DNA from: Moraxellaceae bacterium AER2_44_116
GTDB lineage: Bacteria > Pseudomonadota > Gammaproteobacteria > Pseudomonadales > Moraxellaceae
Direction: 5' to 3'
Assembly: GCA_006546595.1 (NCBI GenBank)
Contig: VIAD01000013.1
Span: 10,103 to 74,102, forward strand
Length of the DNA: 64,000 nucleotides
Below are positions 54,600-64,000 of this stretch, piece by piece. A program made the position numbers and the translations under genes. A model generated the notes under the pieces. That model was not told the DNA's origin. It did no database searches and saw nothing but the letters and a program-made list of their open reading frames with translations. Within the stretch, counting starts at the first letter, position 1, and each line of letters begins with the position of its first letter.

Positions 54600-57500
54600 T
54601 CAGGTGTTTTTCACCTTCATCCCACGTTGCCGTAACAACACATACGCCGCAGGCAACACAAACAACGACAACAACGGAGCAGTCAACATCCCGCCCACCA
54701 TCGGTGCCGCAATACGACTCATCGCTTCCGAACCTGTTCCTGTACCCACCAAAATGGGCAACAAACCTGCCAAAATAACGGCAACCGTCATCGCTTTGGG
54801 GCGTACCCGTAACACTGCGCCATCGACTAAGGCGTGGTGCAAATCATCCAGCGTATTCAGTTGCCCTGCCTGTTGGTAACGGCTAATGGCCTCATCGAGA
54901 TAGACCAGCATAATCACGCCAAACTCAGCCGCTAGTCCCGACAACGCAATCATGCCCACGCCTGAAGCAATGGAAAAATTGTGTCCCAACAAATACAAAA
55001 ACCAGATTGCACCGACCAAGGCAAAAGGCAGCGTGCCGAGGATGAGTAACGCGGGGGTGATACGACCAAAAGCGAGAAATAACAGGATAAAAATAATGGC
55101 CAACGTCATCGGCACCACCCACAACAACCGTTTGGCAGCACGTTCAAAATATTCAAACTGTCCCGACCATGCCAGCGCATACCCTGCGGGCAAAGGCAGT
55201 TCACGCTCAACTTTGGCGCGTGCTTCTTTGACAAAACCTGCTAAATCACGGTCACGAATATCAACATAGACCCAGAGATTGGGGCGGGCATTTTCGCTTT
55301 TAATCATCGGCGGGCCATCACTCAGACTTAAGGTGGCAATGGTGCCGAGCGTGATGGTTGCGCCATTCGCCGTCACTAACGGTAAGTCTTGCAATGTCGC
55401 CAGCGAGTCACGGCGTTCACGCGGAAAACGGATATTGATGGGGAAACGGGCACGGCCGTCCAGTTGCTCTCCGATGTTTTCTCCACCCACTGCCGTGGCA
55501 ATAAAATCCTGCACCTCTTGGATATTCAAGCCATAACGTGCCGCTTGCAGACGGTCTATGTGAATATCGACATAACGCCCACCCGTCACCCGTTCAGCAA
55601 TCACCGATGATGCGCCTGGTATCTGTTTGACGAGTCGCTCGACTTCTTGCCCCAGCTTTTCCAGTGTTGCTAAGTCTGCCCCTGACAATTTGATGCCGAC
55701 AGGACTTTTAATCCCCGTCGCCAGCATATCAATCCGATTACGAATCGGTTGCACCCAGACATTCGCCATGCCTGGTACTTGCAATCGTGCATCCAGCTCC
55801 TTGATGAGTTTTTCGGGGGTCATGCCTGCACGCCATTCGCTACGGGGTTTTAATTGGATGGTGGTCTCCAGCATTTCCAGCGGTGCAGGGTCAGTGGCCG
55901 ACTCGGCTCGCCCTGCCTTGCCAAACACGGTTTGTACTTCGGGCACGGTTTTGATTAAACGGTCAGTGAGTTGGACGATCTCAGCCGCTTTATCTGCCGA
56001 TAAACTGGGCAAGGCAGTTGGCATATACAACAAGTCGCCTTCATCGAGTGGCGGCATAAACTCCGAACCTAGTTTTGATAACGGCCACAGGGTCAGTAAT
56101 ACCGCCATCATGGCGACCATGAGTGTCTTTTTCGGGTGATGTAACACCCACACCAACAACGGTTTATAGCCCTTAATCAGCCAGCGATTGATGGGGTTTT
56201 CTTGTTCTGAGCGAATATGGCCATGAATAAAAAACGTCATTAATACGGGTATCAGAGTCACCGATAGACCCGCCGCAGCGGCCATTGCATAGGTTTTGGT
56301 AAAGGCCAAAGGCGCAAACAGACGACCTTCCTGCGCTTCCAGCGTAAAGACGGGAATAAACGACAGGGTAATAATCAGCAGAGAGAAAAACAATGCGGGG
56401 CCAACCTCACAGGCGGCTTCAATAATGAGTTGCTTTTGTCGCTGGCGTGAGGCGAGTCCATGCTCTGTTTGCCAATGCTCCAGCTTGCGATGGGCATTTT
56501 CAATCATCACAATCGCCGCATCAACCATCGCGCCAATGGCAATAGCAATACCACCCAAGGACATGATATTGGCGTTGATGCCTTGATAGTACATGATGAT
56601 AAAAGCAGTCAATACGCCTAACGGCAAGGCAATAATAGCCACTAACGCCGAGCGTAAATGCCACAGAAACACCGCACACACGACAGCGACGACCAAAAAC
56701 TCTTCCAGTAGTTTGTGCCAGAGATTAGCCACGGCACGGTCAATTAACTGGGAGCGATCATAGACGGTAACGACTTCAACACCTGACGGCAGACTTTTTT
56801 GCAGGGTTGCCAACTTTTCTTTAACTGCGTTAATGGTTTGGCGGGCATTTTGCCCTGAACGCAAGACAATCACCCCACCAACCACTTCCCCTTCACCGTT
56901 TAATTCGGCAATGCCACGGCGCATTTCTGGGCCCAGTTGCACACGGGCAATATCGGCCAATAAAATCGGTGTCCCTGTCGCTGACACACCAAGGGGAATC
57001 TGACGGAAATCATCCAGCGTTTTCAAATAGCCTTGCACCCGCACCATGTACTCAGCTTCGCCCTGCTCCAGCACCGAACCGCCTGCTTCGCTATTCGCCG
57101 CTTTGATGGCGGCTGTAACCGTAGATAAGGGTAAGCGGTAGCTGCGTAATTTGTCGGGGTCAACTTGAATTTGAAACTGTTTAACCATACCACCCAAGGT
57201 AGCGACCTCTGCGACATTGGGCACGGTTTTTAACTCGAATTTGAGGAACCAGTCTTGCAAGGCGCGTAATTCGGCCAAGTCATGCTGGCCTGTTTTATCA
57301 ACCAGCGCGTATTCATAAATCCAGCCCACGCCTGTCGCATCTGGCCCTAAACTTGGTTTAGCCCCTGCGGGCAACCGACTCGCCACTTGACTGAGATATT
57401 CCAGCACCCGTGACCGCGCCCAATACACATCGGTATGGTCATCAAACAGGATATAAACAAAAGAATCGCCAAAAAACGAATAACCCCGTACCGTCTTAAC

Positions 57501-57734
57501 CCCAGGCACGGACAACATGGCAGTGGTTAAAGGATAAGTCACCTGATTTTCCACCACTTGCGGTGCTTGACCCTGCCACGGCGTGCGAATGATGACTTGC
57601 GTATCGGATAAATCGGGAATGGCATCCAACGGTGTACGCAACACAGCGAATACACCCCATGCTGCCAGCAACAGTGTGGCCAGTAACACCAGCAATCGCT
57701 GCTGCACAGACCAGTGAATAATACGTTTAATCAT
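54600..57734 (-). CDS. cusA: CusA-type Cu(I)/Ag(I) RND transporter
   Basis: 1044 residues. The helix 4 signature AIGAMVDAAIVMIENAHRKLE and start HWSVQQRLLVLLATLLLA are those of CusA, the monovalent-metal HME-RND group. The methionine-relay pathway is expected from the family. Overlaps cusB by four bases. Confidence 0.93.
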   Translation of the reverse strand: MIKRIIHWSVQQRLLVLLATLLLAAWGVFAVLRTPLDAIPDLSDTQVIIRTPWQGQAPQVVENQVTYPLTTAMLSVPGVKTVRGYSFFGDSFVYILFDDHTDVYWARSRVLEYLSQVASRLPAGAKPSLGPDATGVGWIYEYALVDKTGQHDLAELRALQDWFLKFELKTVPNVAEVATLGGMVKQFQIQVDPDKLRSYRLPLSTVTAAIKAANSEAGGSVLEQGEAEYMVRVQGYLKTLDDFRQIPLGVSATGTPILLADIARVQLGPEMRRGIAELNGEGEVVGGVIVLRSGQNARQTINAVKEKLATLQKSLPSGVEVVTVYDRSQLIDRAVANLWHKLLEEFLVVAVVCAVFLWHLRSALVAIIALPLGVLTAFIIMYYQGINANIMSLGGIAIAIGAMVDAAIVMIENAHRKLEHWQTEHGLASRQRQKQLIIEAACEVGPALFFSLLIITLSFIPVFTLEAQEGRLFAPLAFTKTYAMAAAAGLSVTLIPVLMTFFIHGHIRSEQENPINRWLIKGYKPLLVWVLHHPKKTLMVAMMAVLLTLWPLSKLGSEFMPPLDEGDLLYMPTALPSLSADKAAEIVQLTDRLIKTVPEVQTVFGKAGRAESATDPAPLEMLETTIQLKPRSEWRAGMTPEKLIKELDARLQVPGMANVWVQPIRNRIDMLATGIKSPVGIKLSGADLATLEKLGQEVERLVKQIPGASSVIAERVTGGRYVDIHIDRLQAARYGLNIQEVQDFIATAVGGENIGEQLDGRARFPINIRFPRERRDSLATLQDLPLVTANGATITLGTIATLSLSDGPPMIKSENARPNLWVYVDIRDRDLAGFVKEARAKVERELPLPAGYALAWSGQFEYFERAAKRLLWVVPMTLAIIFILLFLAFGRITPALLILGTLPFALVGAIWFLYLLGHNFSIASGVGMIALSGLAAEFGVIMLVYLDEAISRYQQAGQLNTLDDLHHALVDGAVLRVRPKAMTVAVILAGLLPILVGTGTGSEAMSRIAAPMVGGMLTAPLLSLFVLPAAYVLLRQRGMKVKNT

Positions 57735-59251
57735 GGCATAACCTCCTTCTGGAGCTGCTCAATGATATAAACATCCTGCTCAGGCTTAATGTTGACCTCC
57801 ATCCTCACCTCATCACCGACGTTGAGGTTTTTGAGTTGCTCACGATGACGCAACTTAAAGGTCATGGTCATCGGTGGCCAGTTCAAGGCGGCAATCGCGT
57901 CATGATCCAAGGTCACAGAAGACGTGTTCGTGTCGATGGCAACCACTTTCGCCCTTACTCCTGCGCCTGCGGAATCGTTCTTCGCCGTGGGAGTGGCTGT
58001 GACATGAGTGCTTGCCAAATTTGCAAGACGCGCCAATACACCGTTGAGTGACGCTTCCGAATCAATCAGGAATTGCCCTGAAGCAACCACCTCTTCACCC
58101 ACTTGCAAACCTTGCAAAATCTCGCTTTGACCGTTTTTCTCCGCACCCAAACTCACGGCGACGGGTCGGAAATGCTGGCCGTCTTTGACGATCACGACCG
58201 TGCGTGTGCCTGTACTAATGACGGCTTCCGAAGGCACGCTGATAACCTGCCGACGATGACCTGCCACATTGGCTGTCGCAAACATGCCTGTTTTTAATAG
58301 ACCTGACCGATTCGCCATGACCACTCGTACCCGCACACTGCGCGTGCTGCTATCCAATGTCGGATACAGATAATCAATGCGGCCACTAAAAGTTTGCTCA
58401 GGCAGGCTTTCCAGTTGTGCTTCAACGGCATCACCCATTTTCAAACGCGAAGCGTCCCGCTCAGGTATTTCCAGCACCAGCCATACCGTCGATAAATCGG
58501 CTAGTTGCATTAGGTTACTGGCAGGCAGAATTTGCCCACCTTCGCGCACCAATAATTCCGTGATCACCCCCGACGCAGGGGCATAAATACCAATCCGAGG
58601 ATTGGCGCGGGTGGTCTTGGTAATGGCAGCTATTTCCCCCTCCGCCATGCCCAACAACTGCAAGCGTTGACGTGCAGCTTGGCGCAAGCTGTCAACATCA
58701 CTGATACCTGTGACGTTCAGTAAGGCTAAATACTCCTGCTGGGCGGCCAATAATTCAGGCGCATAGATGTCAGCGACTTTTTGCCCCGCTTTTACCGTAT
58801 CGCCAACAGCACGCACCCATAAATGCTCAATAAAACCTGCGCTTCGGGTTTGTATGGCGTACAGATGATGCTCGTCTGCTTCGATACGGCCAACGGCGGA
58901 TATGCCGTCTGCAAACGCGCTCGTTTGCACTTTGACCACGCGGATACCCAAGTTTTGCGCTACGCCTTCGCGGATGGTGACACTGTTGTTATCGCTACTC
59001 GCTCCCCCGTTTTCGGCATATTTAGGCATTAATGGCATATCCATAAACGGGGACTTGCCAGACTTGTCGAAGTGCTGTGTAGGCACCATTGGGTCGTACC
59101 AATACAATATTTTTTGCTCAGACTTGGTCTGCTTACTGGCATTGTCTGCCATTGGCAACGATGAGAAGTGCTGGCTATAAAACCACCATGCACCGACACC
59201 TGTGAGCACAACGATTGTCAGCACGAGGGTGATTAATTTCGACTTATTCAT
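57731..59251 (-). CDS. cusB: CusB-type membrane fusion protein with fused C-terminal CusF domain
   Basis: 506 residues, longer than the usual 400. After the membrane anchor comes the metal-binding YWYDPMVPTQHFDKSGKSPF block typical of CusB, then the adaptor domains. Residues from about 430 add a CusF-like domain (VTLDHDAIAALNWPP, MTMTF). The fusion puts the metallochaperone on the adaptor itself. Overlaps cusC by four bases. Confidence 0.92.
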   Translation of the reverse strand: MNKSKLITLVLTIVVLTGVGAWWFYSQHFSSLPMADNASKQTKSEQKILYWYDPMVPTQHFDKSGKSPFMDMPLMPKYAENGGASSDNNSVTIREGVAQNLGIRVVKVQTSAFADGISAVGRIEADEHHLYAIQTRSAGFIEHLWVRAVGDTVKAGQKVADIYAPELLAAQQEYLALLNVTGISDVDSLRQAARQRLQLLGMAEGEIAAITKTTRANPRIGIYAPASGVITELLVREGGQILPASNLMQLADLSTVWLVLEIPERDASRLKMGDAVEAQLESLPEQTFSGRIDYLYPTLDSSTRSVRVRVVMANRSGLLKTGMFATANVAGHRRQVISVPSEAVISTGTRTVVIVKDGQHFRPVAVSLGAEKNGQSEILQGLQVGEEVVASGQFLIDSEASLNGVLARLANLASTHVTATPTAKNDSAGAGVRAKVVAIDTNTSSVTLDHDAIAALNWPPMTMTFKLRHREQLKNLNVGDEVRMEVNIKPEQDVYIIEQLQKEVMP

Positions 59252-60513
59252 TGCATTACTCCTTCACTTCCCACGACATATTGCAACCGAACTAATGCCC
59301 GTAAACGGTCTATACGAATTAGCCAATGTTCCAGCTCGACCTCCAATACCGCTCGTCGCGCCTGCCATACTGAAGATAACGGCGTTTTACCGACCTGATA
59401 GGCGGCTTGTGCTGTCGTTAACGCGGCAGTAGTCGCAGGAATAAGTCGCTGGATGTGCTCTTGCTCTCTGACTTCGGCAGTGGTGTAGTCTGCTTGTGCT
59501 TCTGCCCATTCAGAACGCAAGGCTCGTTGTTGGTCTTCGGCCAGAAATTCGGCCTGTTGGGTGTTAGCTAAAGCAGCGGCCTGTTGATGACGCTGGCGTA
59601 GTTGTTTTTGCCACGGCAAACCGACCGTAAATTGCAGGCTGACCATATCGGCGCGTGAACCTTGCCGTTGACCGACCATTACTTCCCAGCTCCAGTCAGG
59701 CAAATCTTCGGCAGTGGCCAACTCAGCTGCACGGCGATTGGCGGCGACGTTCTGTTCAGCCGCCATAACCAGTGGATGTTGTGTGACGGCTTTTAGCTCA
59801 TCAGCCGCTAAGGTATGACTAAGTTCAGGCAAGTCTGCGGCTAAGGGGCGTGTCGCCGCATCACCCAACCAGCGACTAAGCGTGGCTCGTGCTTTACGCG
59901 CATCTCGTTGTGCCATTAACTGTTGGTCGTGCATCATCGCTATCAGTGCATCTTGTTGTAGCAACTCTGTGGCCATTACCGCGCCGCTCGCCAGTTGGGT
60001 GGCCGCTACTTGCCGTTCGGCATGTAGTTCATCAATCAACTGTTGGCGCATGGCTGCCGTTTTTTCGGCAGCAAACACATCCAGCCACGCCAATGCCGCA
60101 TCACGCTGAATCAGCCGCGTCATGTTCTGGCTATTCGCCGTCATCACTTCTGCTTGTGCTTGTAACTGTGCTGAAGCAGCTATTCGTTTGACAGGCCGCA
60201 CGATGTTTTGCATGAGGCCAATCGTACTCATAGTCATGTCGTCACGGTTTAGCCGTAAGCTATCACTACCCGTAATCGGCATATTAATGATGCCAAACTT
60301 GAGCTGCGGGTCAGGCAATTGAGCCGCTGTTTGCGCTTGTTCACGCGCTGCGCTGGCGGCGGACTGGTAAGCCTGCACAGACGGTTGCTGCTCGACAGCG
60401 AGTTGGCGTGTTTCATTAAACGACAAAGACTCTATCGCCCAACTACTAACAGGCAACATCAGCAGACTGCATAAGACACACCCCGTTAAAGGAGGCATAA
60501 AGTGCCAGTTCAT
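59248..60513 (-). CDS. cusC: CusC-type outer membrane factor
   Basis: 421 residues, OEP/TolC family with signal peptide (CSLLMLPVSSWA) and two helical repeats. Outer channel of the CusCBA pump and first gene of the cusCBAF operon. Confidence 0.9.
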   Translation of the reverse strand: MNWHFMPPLTGCVLCSLLMLPVSSWAIESLSFNETRQLAVEQQPSVQAYQSAASAAREQAQTAAQLPDPQLKFGIINMPITGSDSLRLNRDDMTMSTIGLMQNIVRPVKRIAASAQLQAQAEVMTANSQNMTRLIQRDAALAWLDVFAAEKTAAMRQQLIDELHAERQVAATQLASGAVMATELLQQDALIAMMHDQQLMAQRDARKARATLSRWLGDAATRPLAADLPELSHTLAADELKAVTQHPLVMAAEQNVAANRRAAELATAEDLPDWSWEVMVGQRQGSRADMVSLQFTVGLPWQKQLRQRHQQAAALANTQQAEFLAEDQQRALRSEWAEAQADYTTAEVREQEHIQRLIPATTAALTTAQAAYQVGKTPLSSVWQARRAVLEVELEHWLIRIDRLRALVRLQYVVGSEGVMQ

Positions 60514-60586
60514 AGATCATCTCTCAACATGGATAAATGCTGCCGTGGCCAGCAGGCACACGCCCGCTGGCCAGCTTGCTGGTTAA

Positions 60587-60934
60587 TTAATCTTTAGAAA
60601 TACTGGCGATCACTTTGCCATCGTCGTGCTGCATCCATTGATAATGAATATGAGCACCGACGGTTATGCCTTGCACCTGCTCAGGGGTAACCATATATTT
60701 GCTATACATGACTATGCCTTTGCCTGGAATGATGGTGTCGTGGGCAATGGTGAGTTGAGTAGTGTCAATGGCAGAGACACGGCCAAAGCCTGTGTGCATT
60801 TGCATTGGCGATTCTGGATCAGGATGAATAATGCGTTGATAAGACGCAGAAGTTTGACGTGGGTCGGCATTAGCCACCACGGGTACGGCAAGAGTCAACG
60901 CCATTAGGCTGACCCCAAGGATGAGAGTACGCAT
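60587..60934 (-). CDS. Secreted CusF-like small protein
   Basis: About 115 residues: signal peptide (LMALTLAVPVVANA), then GFGRVSAIDTTQLTIAHDTI and VGAHIHYQW, resembling a divergent OB-fold of the CusF type but without the LNWPPM signature. Probably a periplasmic metal-binding protein of the copper cluster. ATG at 60934 has AGAGG nine bases upstream. Confidence 0.6.
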   Translation of the reverse strand: MRTLILGVSLMALTLAVPVVANADPRQTSASYQRIIHPDPESPMQMHTGFGRVSAIDTTQLTIAHDTIIPGKGIVMYSKYMVTPEQVQGITVGAHIHYQWMQHDDGKVIASISKD

Positions 60935-61011
60935 GATAAAAACCTCTAGGTTAGCAATACAATTTCCACAGCAAATACACACGGGTATCCACTGGGCGGT
61001 TGAAAAAGTAT

Positions 61012-61398
61012 TCAGACTCTAGGCGGTTTATCAGGGGGAGAAAGAGCGACTTGAGGAACAAAGGCTGGTGCGTGTGGTACAACAGCCGAATAGGTGGTAA
61101 AGGTTTTAGTAGGTGTAGGTGCGGTATTGATACCCACCGTTAAATGGCAAATGATATTTGCTAAACAAGGCGTGGCTTTATCTGCCGTAGAAGGATGAGA
61201 GGGGTCGGTTTGAGCAACAGCCGCGCCTGCATGATGACAGTGTGACATATCCGCCATTGCCTCTTGTTGGCCTGTCTCCATCATCATCTGCTCACAACCG
61301 ACAGCACAAACACTGGCGCAGGCAAAAGCCATCGGCGGCATCAGAGCCGTCAACAGCATTAACCACAGTGTCAGTAGCAGGCGAGTGTTTTTTCTCAT
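61012..61398 (-). CDS. Cys/Met/His-rich secreted protein of the copper cluster
   Basis: 128 residues: signal peptide, then ACASVCAVGCEQMMMET and DMSHCHHAG, a set of soft-metal ligands, ending PPDKPPR. Similar small exported proteins precede cus/cop genes. Probably binds copper or silver. No enzyme motif. Confidence 0.6.
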   Translation of the reverse strand: MRKNTRLLLTLWLMLLTALMPPMAFACASVCAVGCEQMMMETGQQEAMADMSHCHHAGAAVAQTDPSHPSTADKATPCLANIICHLTVGINTAPTPTKTFTTYSAVVPHAPAFVPQVALSPPDKPPRV

Positions 61399-61602
61399 AT
61401 TTCACAAGTGTAATGTGTTTGGACAACTGAAGTGTAGCGTTTTGCTGTTGTTATTCAATACGCTACATAAGTGATGGACAACAAATCTCCGCAAAATGAC
61501 GAAATTGTAATGTTGAGGTCATGCTCGCGTTTACTACGATGACTTAAATTTGAGTTGAGAATAGCAACTCTCCTCCCCCTTCACTTAATGATGAGATAAA
61601 TC

Positions 61603-61974
61603 ATGAAAACATCTATTCGTTCAGTCATTGCCCTCAGTCTGGTCTGGGCAGCCAGCTCAACGGTATGGGCACACGATCCTGCCGAACACGCCAAAGAAGC
61701 TGCTGCTAAAAAAGCCAAAGCTGACTGTAGCAATATGCAAAAAATGGATATGTCCAAAATGAACATGGATGATCCCGTTATGCAGGCCATGCACAGCAAA
61801 TGCGCCAAACAGATGGCTCAGAAAAACAAAGATAAAGACGCTAAAAGTACAGGTCATGAAGCAATGAATCATGCCGACATGGATCACTCAAAGATGCCGA
61901 TGAATGATGCAAAAATGCACATGCCTGAATCATCCGCTATGCCAGCATCATCTGCCGAGCATAAACACAACTGA
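61603..61974 (+). CDS. Met/His-rich periplasmic copper-binding protein
   Basis: 123 residues: signal peptide ending VWA, then a Lys/Ala-rich segment, Met motifs (KMDMSKMNMDD) and His-Met pairs (HADMDHSKMPMNDAKMHMP). The composition resembles PcoE-like copper sponges. It reads divergently from the other copper genes and is 41 bases before the cytochrome start. Confidence 0.65.
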   Translation: MKTSIRSVIALSLVWAASSTVWAHDPAEHAKEAAAKKAKADCSNMQKMDMSKMNMDDPVMQAMHSKCAKQMAQKNKDKDAKSTGHEAMNHADMDHSKMPMNDAKMHMPESSAMPASSAEHKHN

Positions 61975-62015
61975 TTGTGCCAGCTCATAATCAACCCATG
62001 TGCAAGGAGAGACTG

Positions 62016-62576
62016 ATGATGACAGTATTGAAAACCCTAGTTGTGGCAGCCGTACTGGCTGTTTTGGGCGCATTGACTTTTCTGTACTCTGGGCTGTATT
62101 CCATAGGGGCAGATAACAAACACTTTAAAGTGACGCATTGGGCACTGGAGACGCTCAGGGAACGCTCTATCGCCCGCGAAATCCGTGACATTAAAGTCCC
62201 GCGACTGGATGATCCACAGCAATTATTGGCTGGCGGACAGGACTACAACGACATGTGCAGTGGCTGCCACTTGCAGCCAGGAAAAGCGCAATCTGATCTC
62301 AACTCAGCCATGTATCCGCAACCTCTTAATCTGTCTCTTCAACCCGCCAAGGGTTTGTATGGCGATGCCAATGCCCGCGCTGCTCGTCATTTTTGGTACA
62401 TCAAACATGGCATTAAGGCCAGTGGTATGCCTGCTTGGGGTCTGACGCATACGGATGAGCGTATTTGGGCAATGGTGGCTTTTATCCAAAAATTACCGAC
62501 GCTAACTCCTGAGCAGTATCAAATACTAACCGCGCCAGAAGAAGGAGCAACGGATGAATCAATGGCGGGTATGTAA
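62016..62576 (+). CDS. Membrane-anchored c-type cytochrome
   Basis: About 186 residues: N-terminal anchor (VVAAVLAVLGALTFLYS), one heme-binding CSGCH and a later Met ligand in KASGMPAWG, as in class I cytochrome c. ATG at 62016 has AAGGAG at six bases; an upstream frame from 61977 is less likely. Could deliver electrons for periplasmic copper redox handling, but this is inferred from context. Confidence 0.85.
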   Translation: MMTVLKTLVVAAVLAVLGALTFLYSGLYSIGADNKHFKVTHWALETLRERSIAREIRDIKVPRLDDPQQLLAGGQDYNDMCSGCHLQPGKAQSDLNSAMYPQPLNLSLQPAKGLYGDANARAARHFWYIKHGIKASGMPAWGLTHTDERIWAMVAFIQKLPTLTPEQYQILTAPEEGATDESMAGM

Positions 62577-62606
62577 GGCCTATTTAGAGTGACAATTTAG
62601 CTGTAC

Positions 62607-64000
62607 TCAATCAACCTCACGACGTAAACGCAAGGCATTAAAAACGACAGACACAGAACTCAGACTCATTGCCAATGCGGCAATCATCGGTGACAGCAGC
62701 CAACCTGTTAGCGGATACAATACGCCCGCAGCAATCGGTACACCAATGGCATTATAGACAAAGGCAAAAGCCAGGTTTTGCTTCATGTTGGCGACAGTCG
62801 CAATGGAAATACCACATGCCAAGGTGATACCACGCAAATCCCCTTTCACCAGCGTCACCTGTGCACTATTCATGGCGACATCGGTGCCTGTTCCCATCGC
62901 AATACCGACATCAGCCCGTGCCAGAGCTGGCGCGTCATTGATACCATCACCTGCCATCGCCACACAGCGGCCTTCATGTTGCAGACGCTCGACTAAGGCC
63001 AGTTTGTCGGCGGGTTTTACCTCGCCATACACTTCATCTATACCCAAACGCTGCCCTACCGATTTTGCTGTGGTCAAACCATCGCCAGTTGCCATAATGA
63101 CACGGATATTGGCCGCTCGTAACGAGGCTAACGCGTCTGCGGTTGTTGCTTTAATGGGGTCAGAAACTGCCAGTAAACCTGCCAATTGCCCATCGACAGC
63201 GAGATACATGACACTCGCTCCCTGCGCTCTCAACTGTTCAGCGTGAGTTTGAAGGACAGCCGTCGCAACACCTGTTTGTTCCATAAGCGTAGTGTTACCC
63301 ATCACCAATTTTTTTCCTGCCACTTCACCATGGACACCAATGCCAGTATTGGACTCAAATTGCGTCACTGTACCTAGGGTAATACCGCGCTCACGAGCGG
63401 CACTGACAATGGCGGCGGCGAGTGGATGTTCACTTCCCTGATCCAGACTGGCGGCAAGATAAAGCACGTCCGCCTCGCTAAAACCCTCTGTAGGCACAAC
63501 ACGATCAAATGCAGGGCGACCTTCGGTCAGCGTACCCGTCTTATCGACAATCAATGTGTCAATTTTCCGTAAGTTCTCAATCGCAGAGGCATCTCTAAAA
63601 AGCACCCCTTTACTCGCCCCTGTGCCCGTTGCCACCATAATTGACATCGGTGTCGCTAAACCTAGTGCACAAGGACAGGCAATAATGAGTACGGCGACCG
63701 CATTAATTAAGCCAAATATCCAGTTAGAAGCTAATAGCCCCCAGCCAAAGAACGTCATCAACGCAATAACAATGACCGAAACAACAAAATAACCTGCGAC
63801 GGTGTCTGCCATACGCTGCATAGGTGCGCGTGAGCGTTGCGCTTGCATCACCATTTGTACGATCTGCGCAAGCATGGTGCTGGAGCCGACACGTTCAGAA
63901 CGTATCACCAAGGCACCATTGGTATTGAGTGTTGCGCCAATGACCTTGTCGCCTAGACGTTTGCTAACGGGAAGTGGCTCGCCTGTGAGCATGGATTCAT
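62607..64000 (-). CDS. copA: CopA-type Cu(I)-exporting P1B ATPase (N terminus beyond window)
   Basis: 464 residues of the C-terminal part; the gene continues past the right edge. The frame begins ESMLTGEPLPV, then ACPCALGLATP (ion motif CPC in the Cu(I) form), phosphorylation site DKTGTLTEG, GDGINDAPALA and the final MSLSSVSVVFNALRL, which holds the MSS copper ligands. Exports Cu(I) from the cytoplasm. Confidence 0.93.
   Translation of the reverse strand, partial: ESMLTGEPLPVSKRLGDKVIGATLNTNGALVIRSERVGSSTMLAQIVQMVMQAQRSRAPMQRMADTVAGYFVVSVIVIALMTFFGWGLLASNWIFGLINAVAVLIIACPCALGLATPMSIMVATGTGASKGVLFRDASAIENLRKIDTLIVDKTGTLTEGRPAFDRVVPTEGFSEADVLYLAASLDQGSEHPLAAAIVSAARERGITLGTVTQFESNTGIGVHGEVAGKKLVMGNTTLMEQTGVATAVLQTHAEQLRAQGASVMYLAVDGQLAGLLAVSDPIKATTADALASLRAANIRVIMATGDGLTTAKSVGQRLGIDEVYGEVKPADKLALVERLQHEGRCVAMAGDGINDAPALARADVGIAMGTGTDVAMNSAQVTLVKGDLRGITLACGISIATVANMKQNLAFAFVYNAIGVPIAAGVLYPLTGWLLSPMIAALAMSLSSVSVVFNALRLRREVD

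Overview
The window looks like about 64 kb of a conjugative, probably multi-kilobase-cargo plasmid of a gammaproteobacterium. The reasons are a Rep_3-type initiator next to iterons, an F-type mating-pair-formation operon, a MazF/PemK-type toxin-antitoxin locus, an ArdC antirestriction gene and no housekeeping genes, ribosomal RNAs or tRNAs. The host cannot be named from sequence alone. The base composition is moderate to AT-rich, and the protein repertoire (F-type T4SS, Cus, Czc, Rcn) is gammaproteobacterial. No relaxase, coupling protein, integrase, transposase or complete insertion sequence was seen, so those functions must lie outside the window or be absent.

Layout. (1) 1-1514: dsbC-like, traW and the start of traU, on the minus strand. 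(2) 1.6-20.1 kb: a cargo and defence block that separates these genes from the rest of the transfer operon. It holds a GHKL ATPase gene, a type III restriction-modification system (res, mod) whose mod gene carries a heptanucleotide tract able to switch it on and off, a YhcG-type nuclease with a tiny coupled upstream ORF, a DUF6573-like gene, an unknown gene, a roughly 0.9-kb structured RNA that may be an ORF-less group II intron, a candidate small RNA, ardC, a ribbon-helix-helix-like regulator, a complete type II CBASS operon (capV, CD-NTase, cap2, cap3), a divergent LRAT-like/XRE pair and a small zinc-ribbon membrane protein. (3) 20.2-33.6 kb: the F-type T4SS genes, minus strand, read as lytic transglycosylase, small membrane protein, GspE/PilB-like ATPase, DsbA-like, OmpA-like lipoprotein, traL, E, K, B, V, pilin, C, trbI, S26 peptidase, traF, traH. 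(4) 33.7-36.5 kb: iteron origin, rep and toxin-antitoxin. (5) 36.5-64 kb: metal resistance and related cargo. This includes cadA/cadR, a czcICBA-like operon with a DUF3240 gene, rcnR-rcnA-ynfA, an ArsR-rhodanese/metallo-beta-lactamase/MFS group, a Fur-controlled FTR1 iron operon, cusFABC with several further periplasmic copper-binding proteins, a cytochrome c and the end of a copA-type ATPase.

How it works together. The T4SS spreads the element. ArdC and perhaps the GHKL protein look like early-expressed transfer genes: they share a 10-bp leader motif at the same distance from the start codon and the same terminator. CBASS, the type III R-M system and possibly YhcG and the LRAT/XRE pair defend the host against phage and rival DNA. 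The metal genes let the host grow where Cd, Zn, Co, Ni, Cu or Ag is high.

The signals most worth following are non-coding: the 54-bp heptamer tract in mod, the 0.9-kb structured RNA at 11.1-12.0 kb, a roughly 70-nt small RNA with a near-perfect promoter and terminator that is complementary to the leaders of ardC and the GHKL gene, three copies of an 18-bp (or nearly so) palindrome, and a ten-unit array of degenerate 10-bp repeats.
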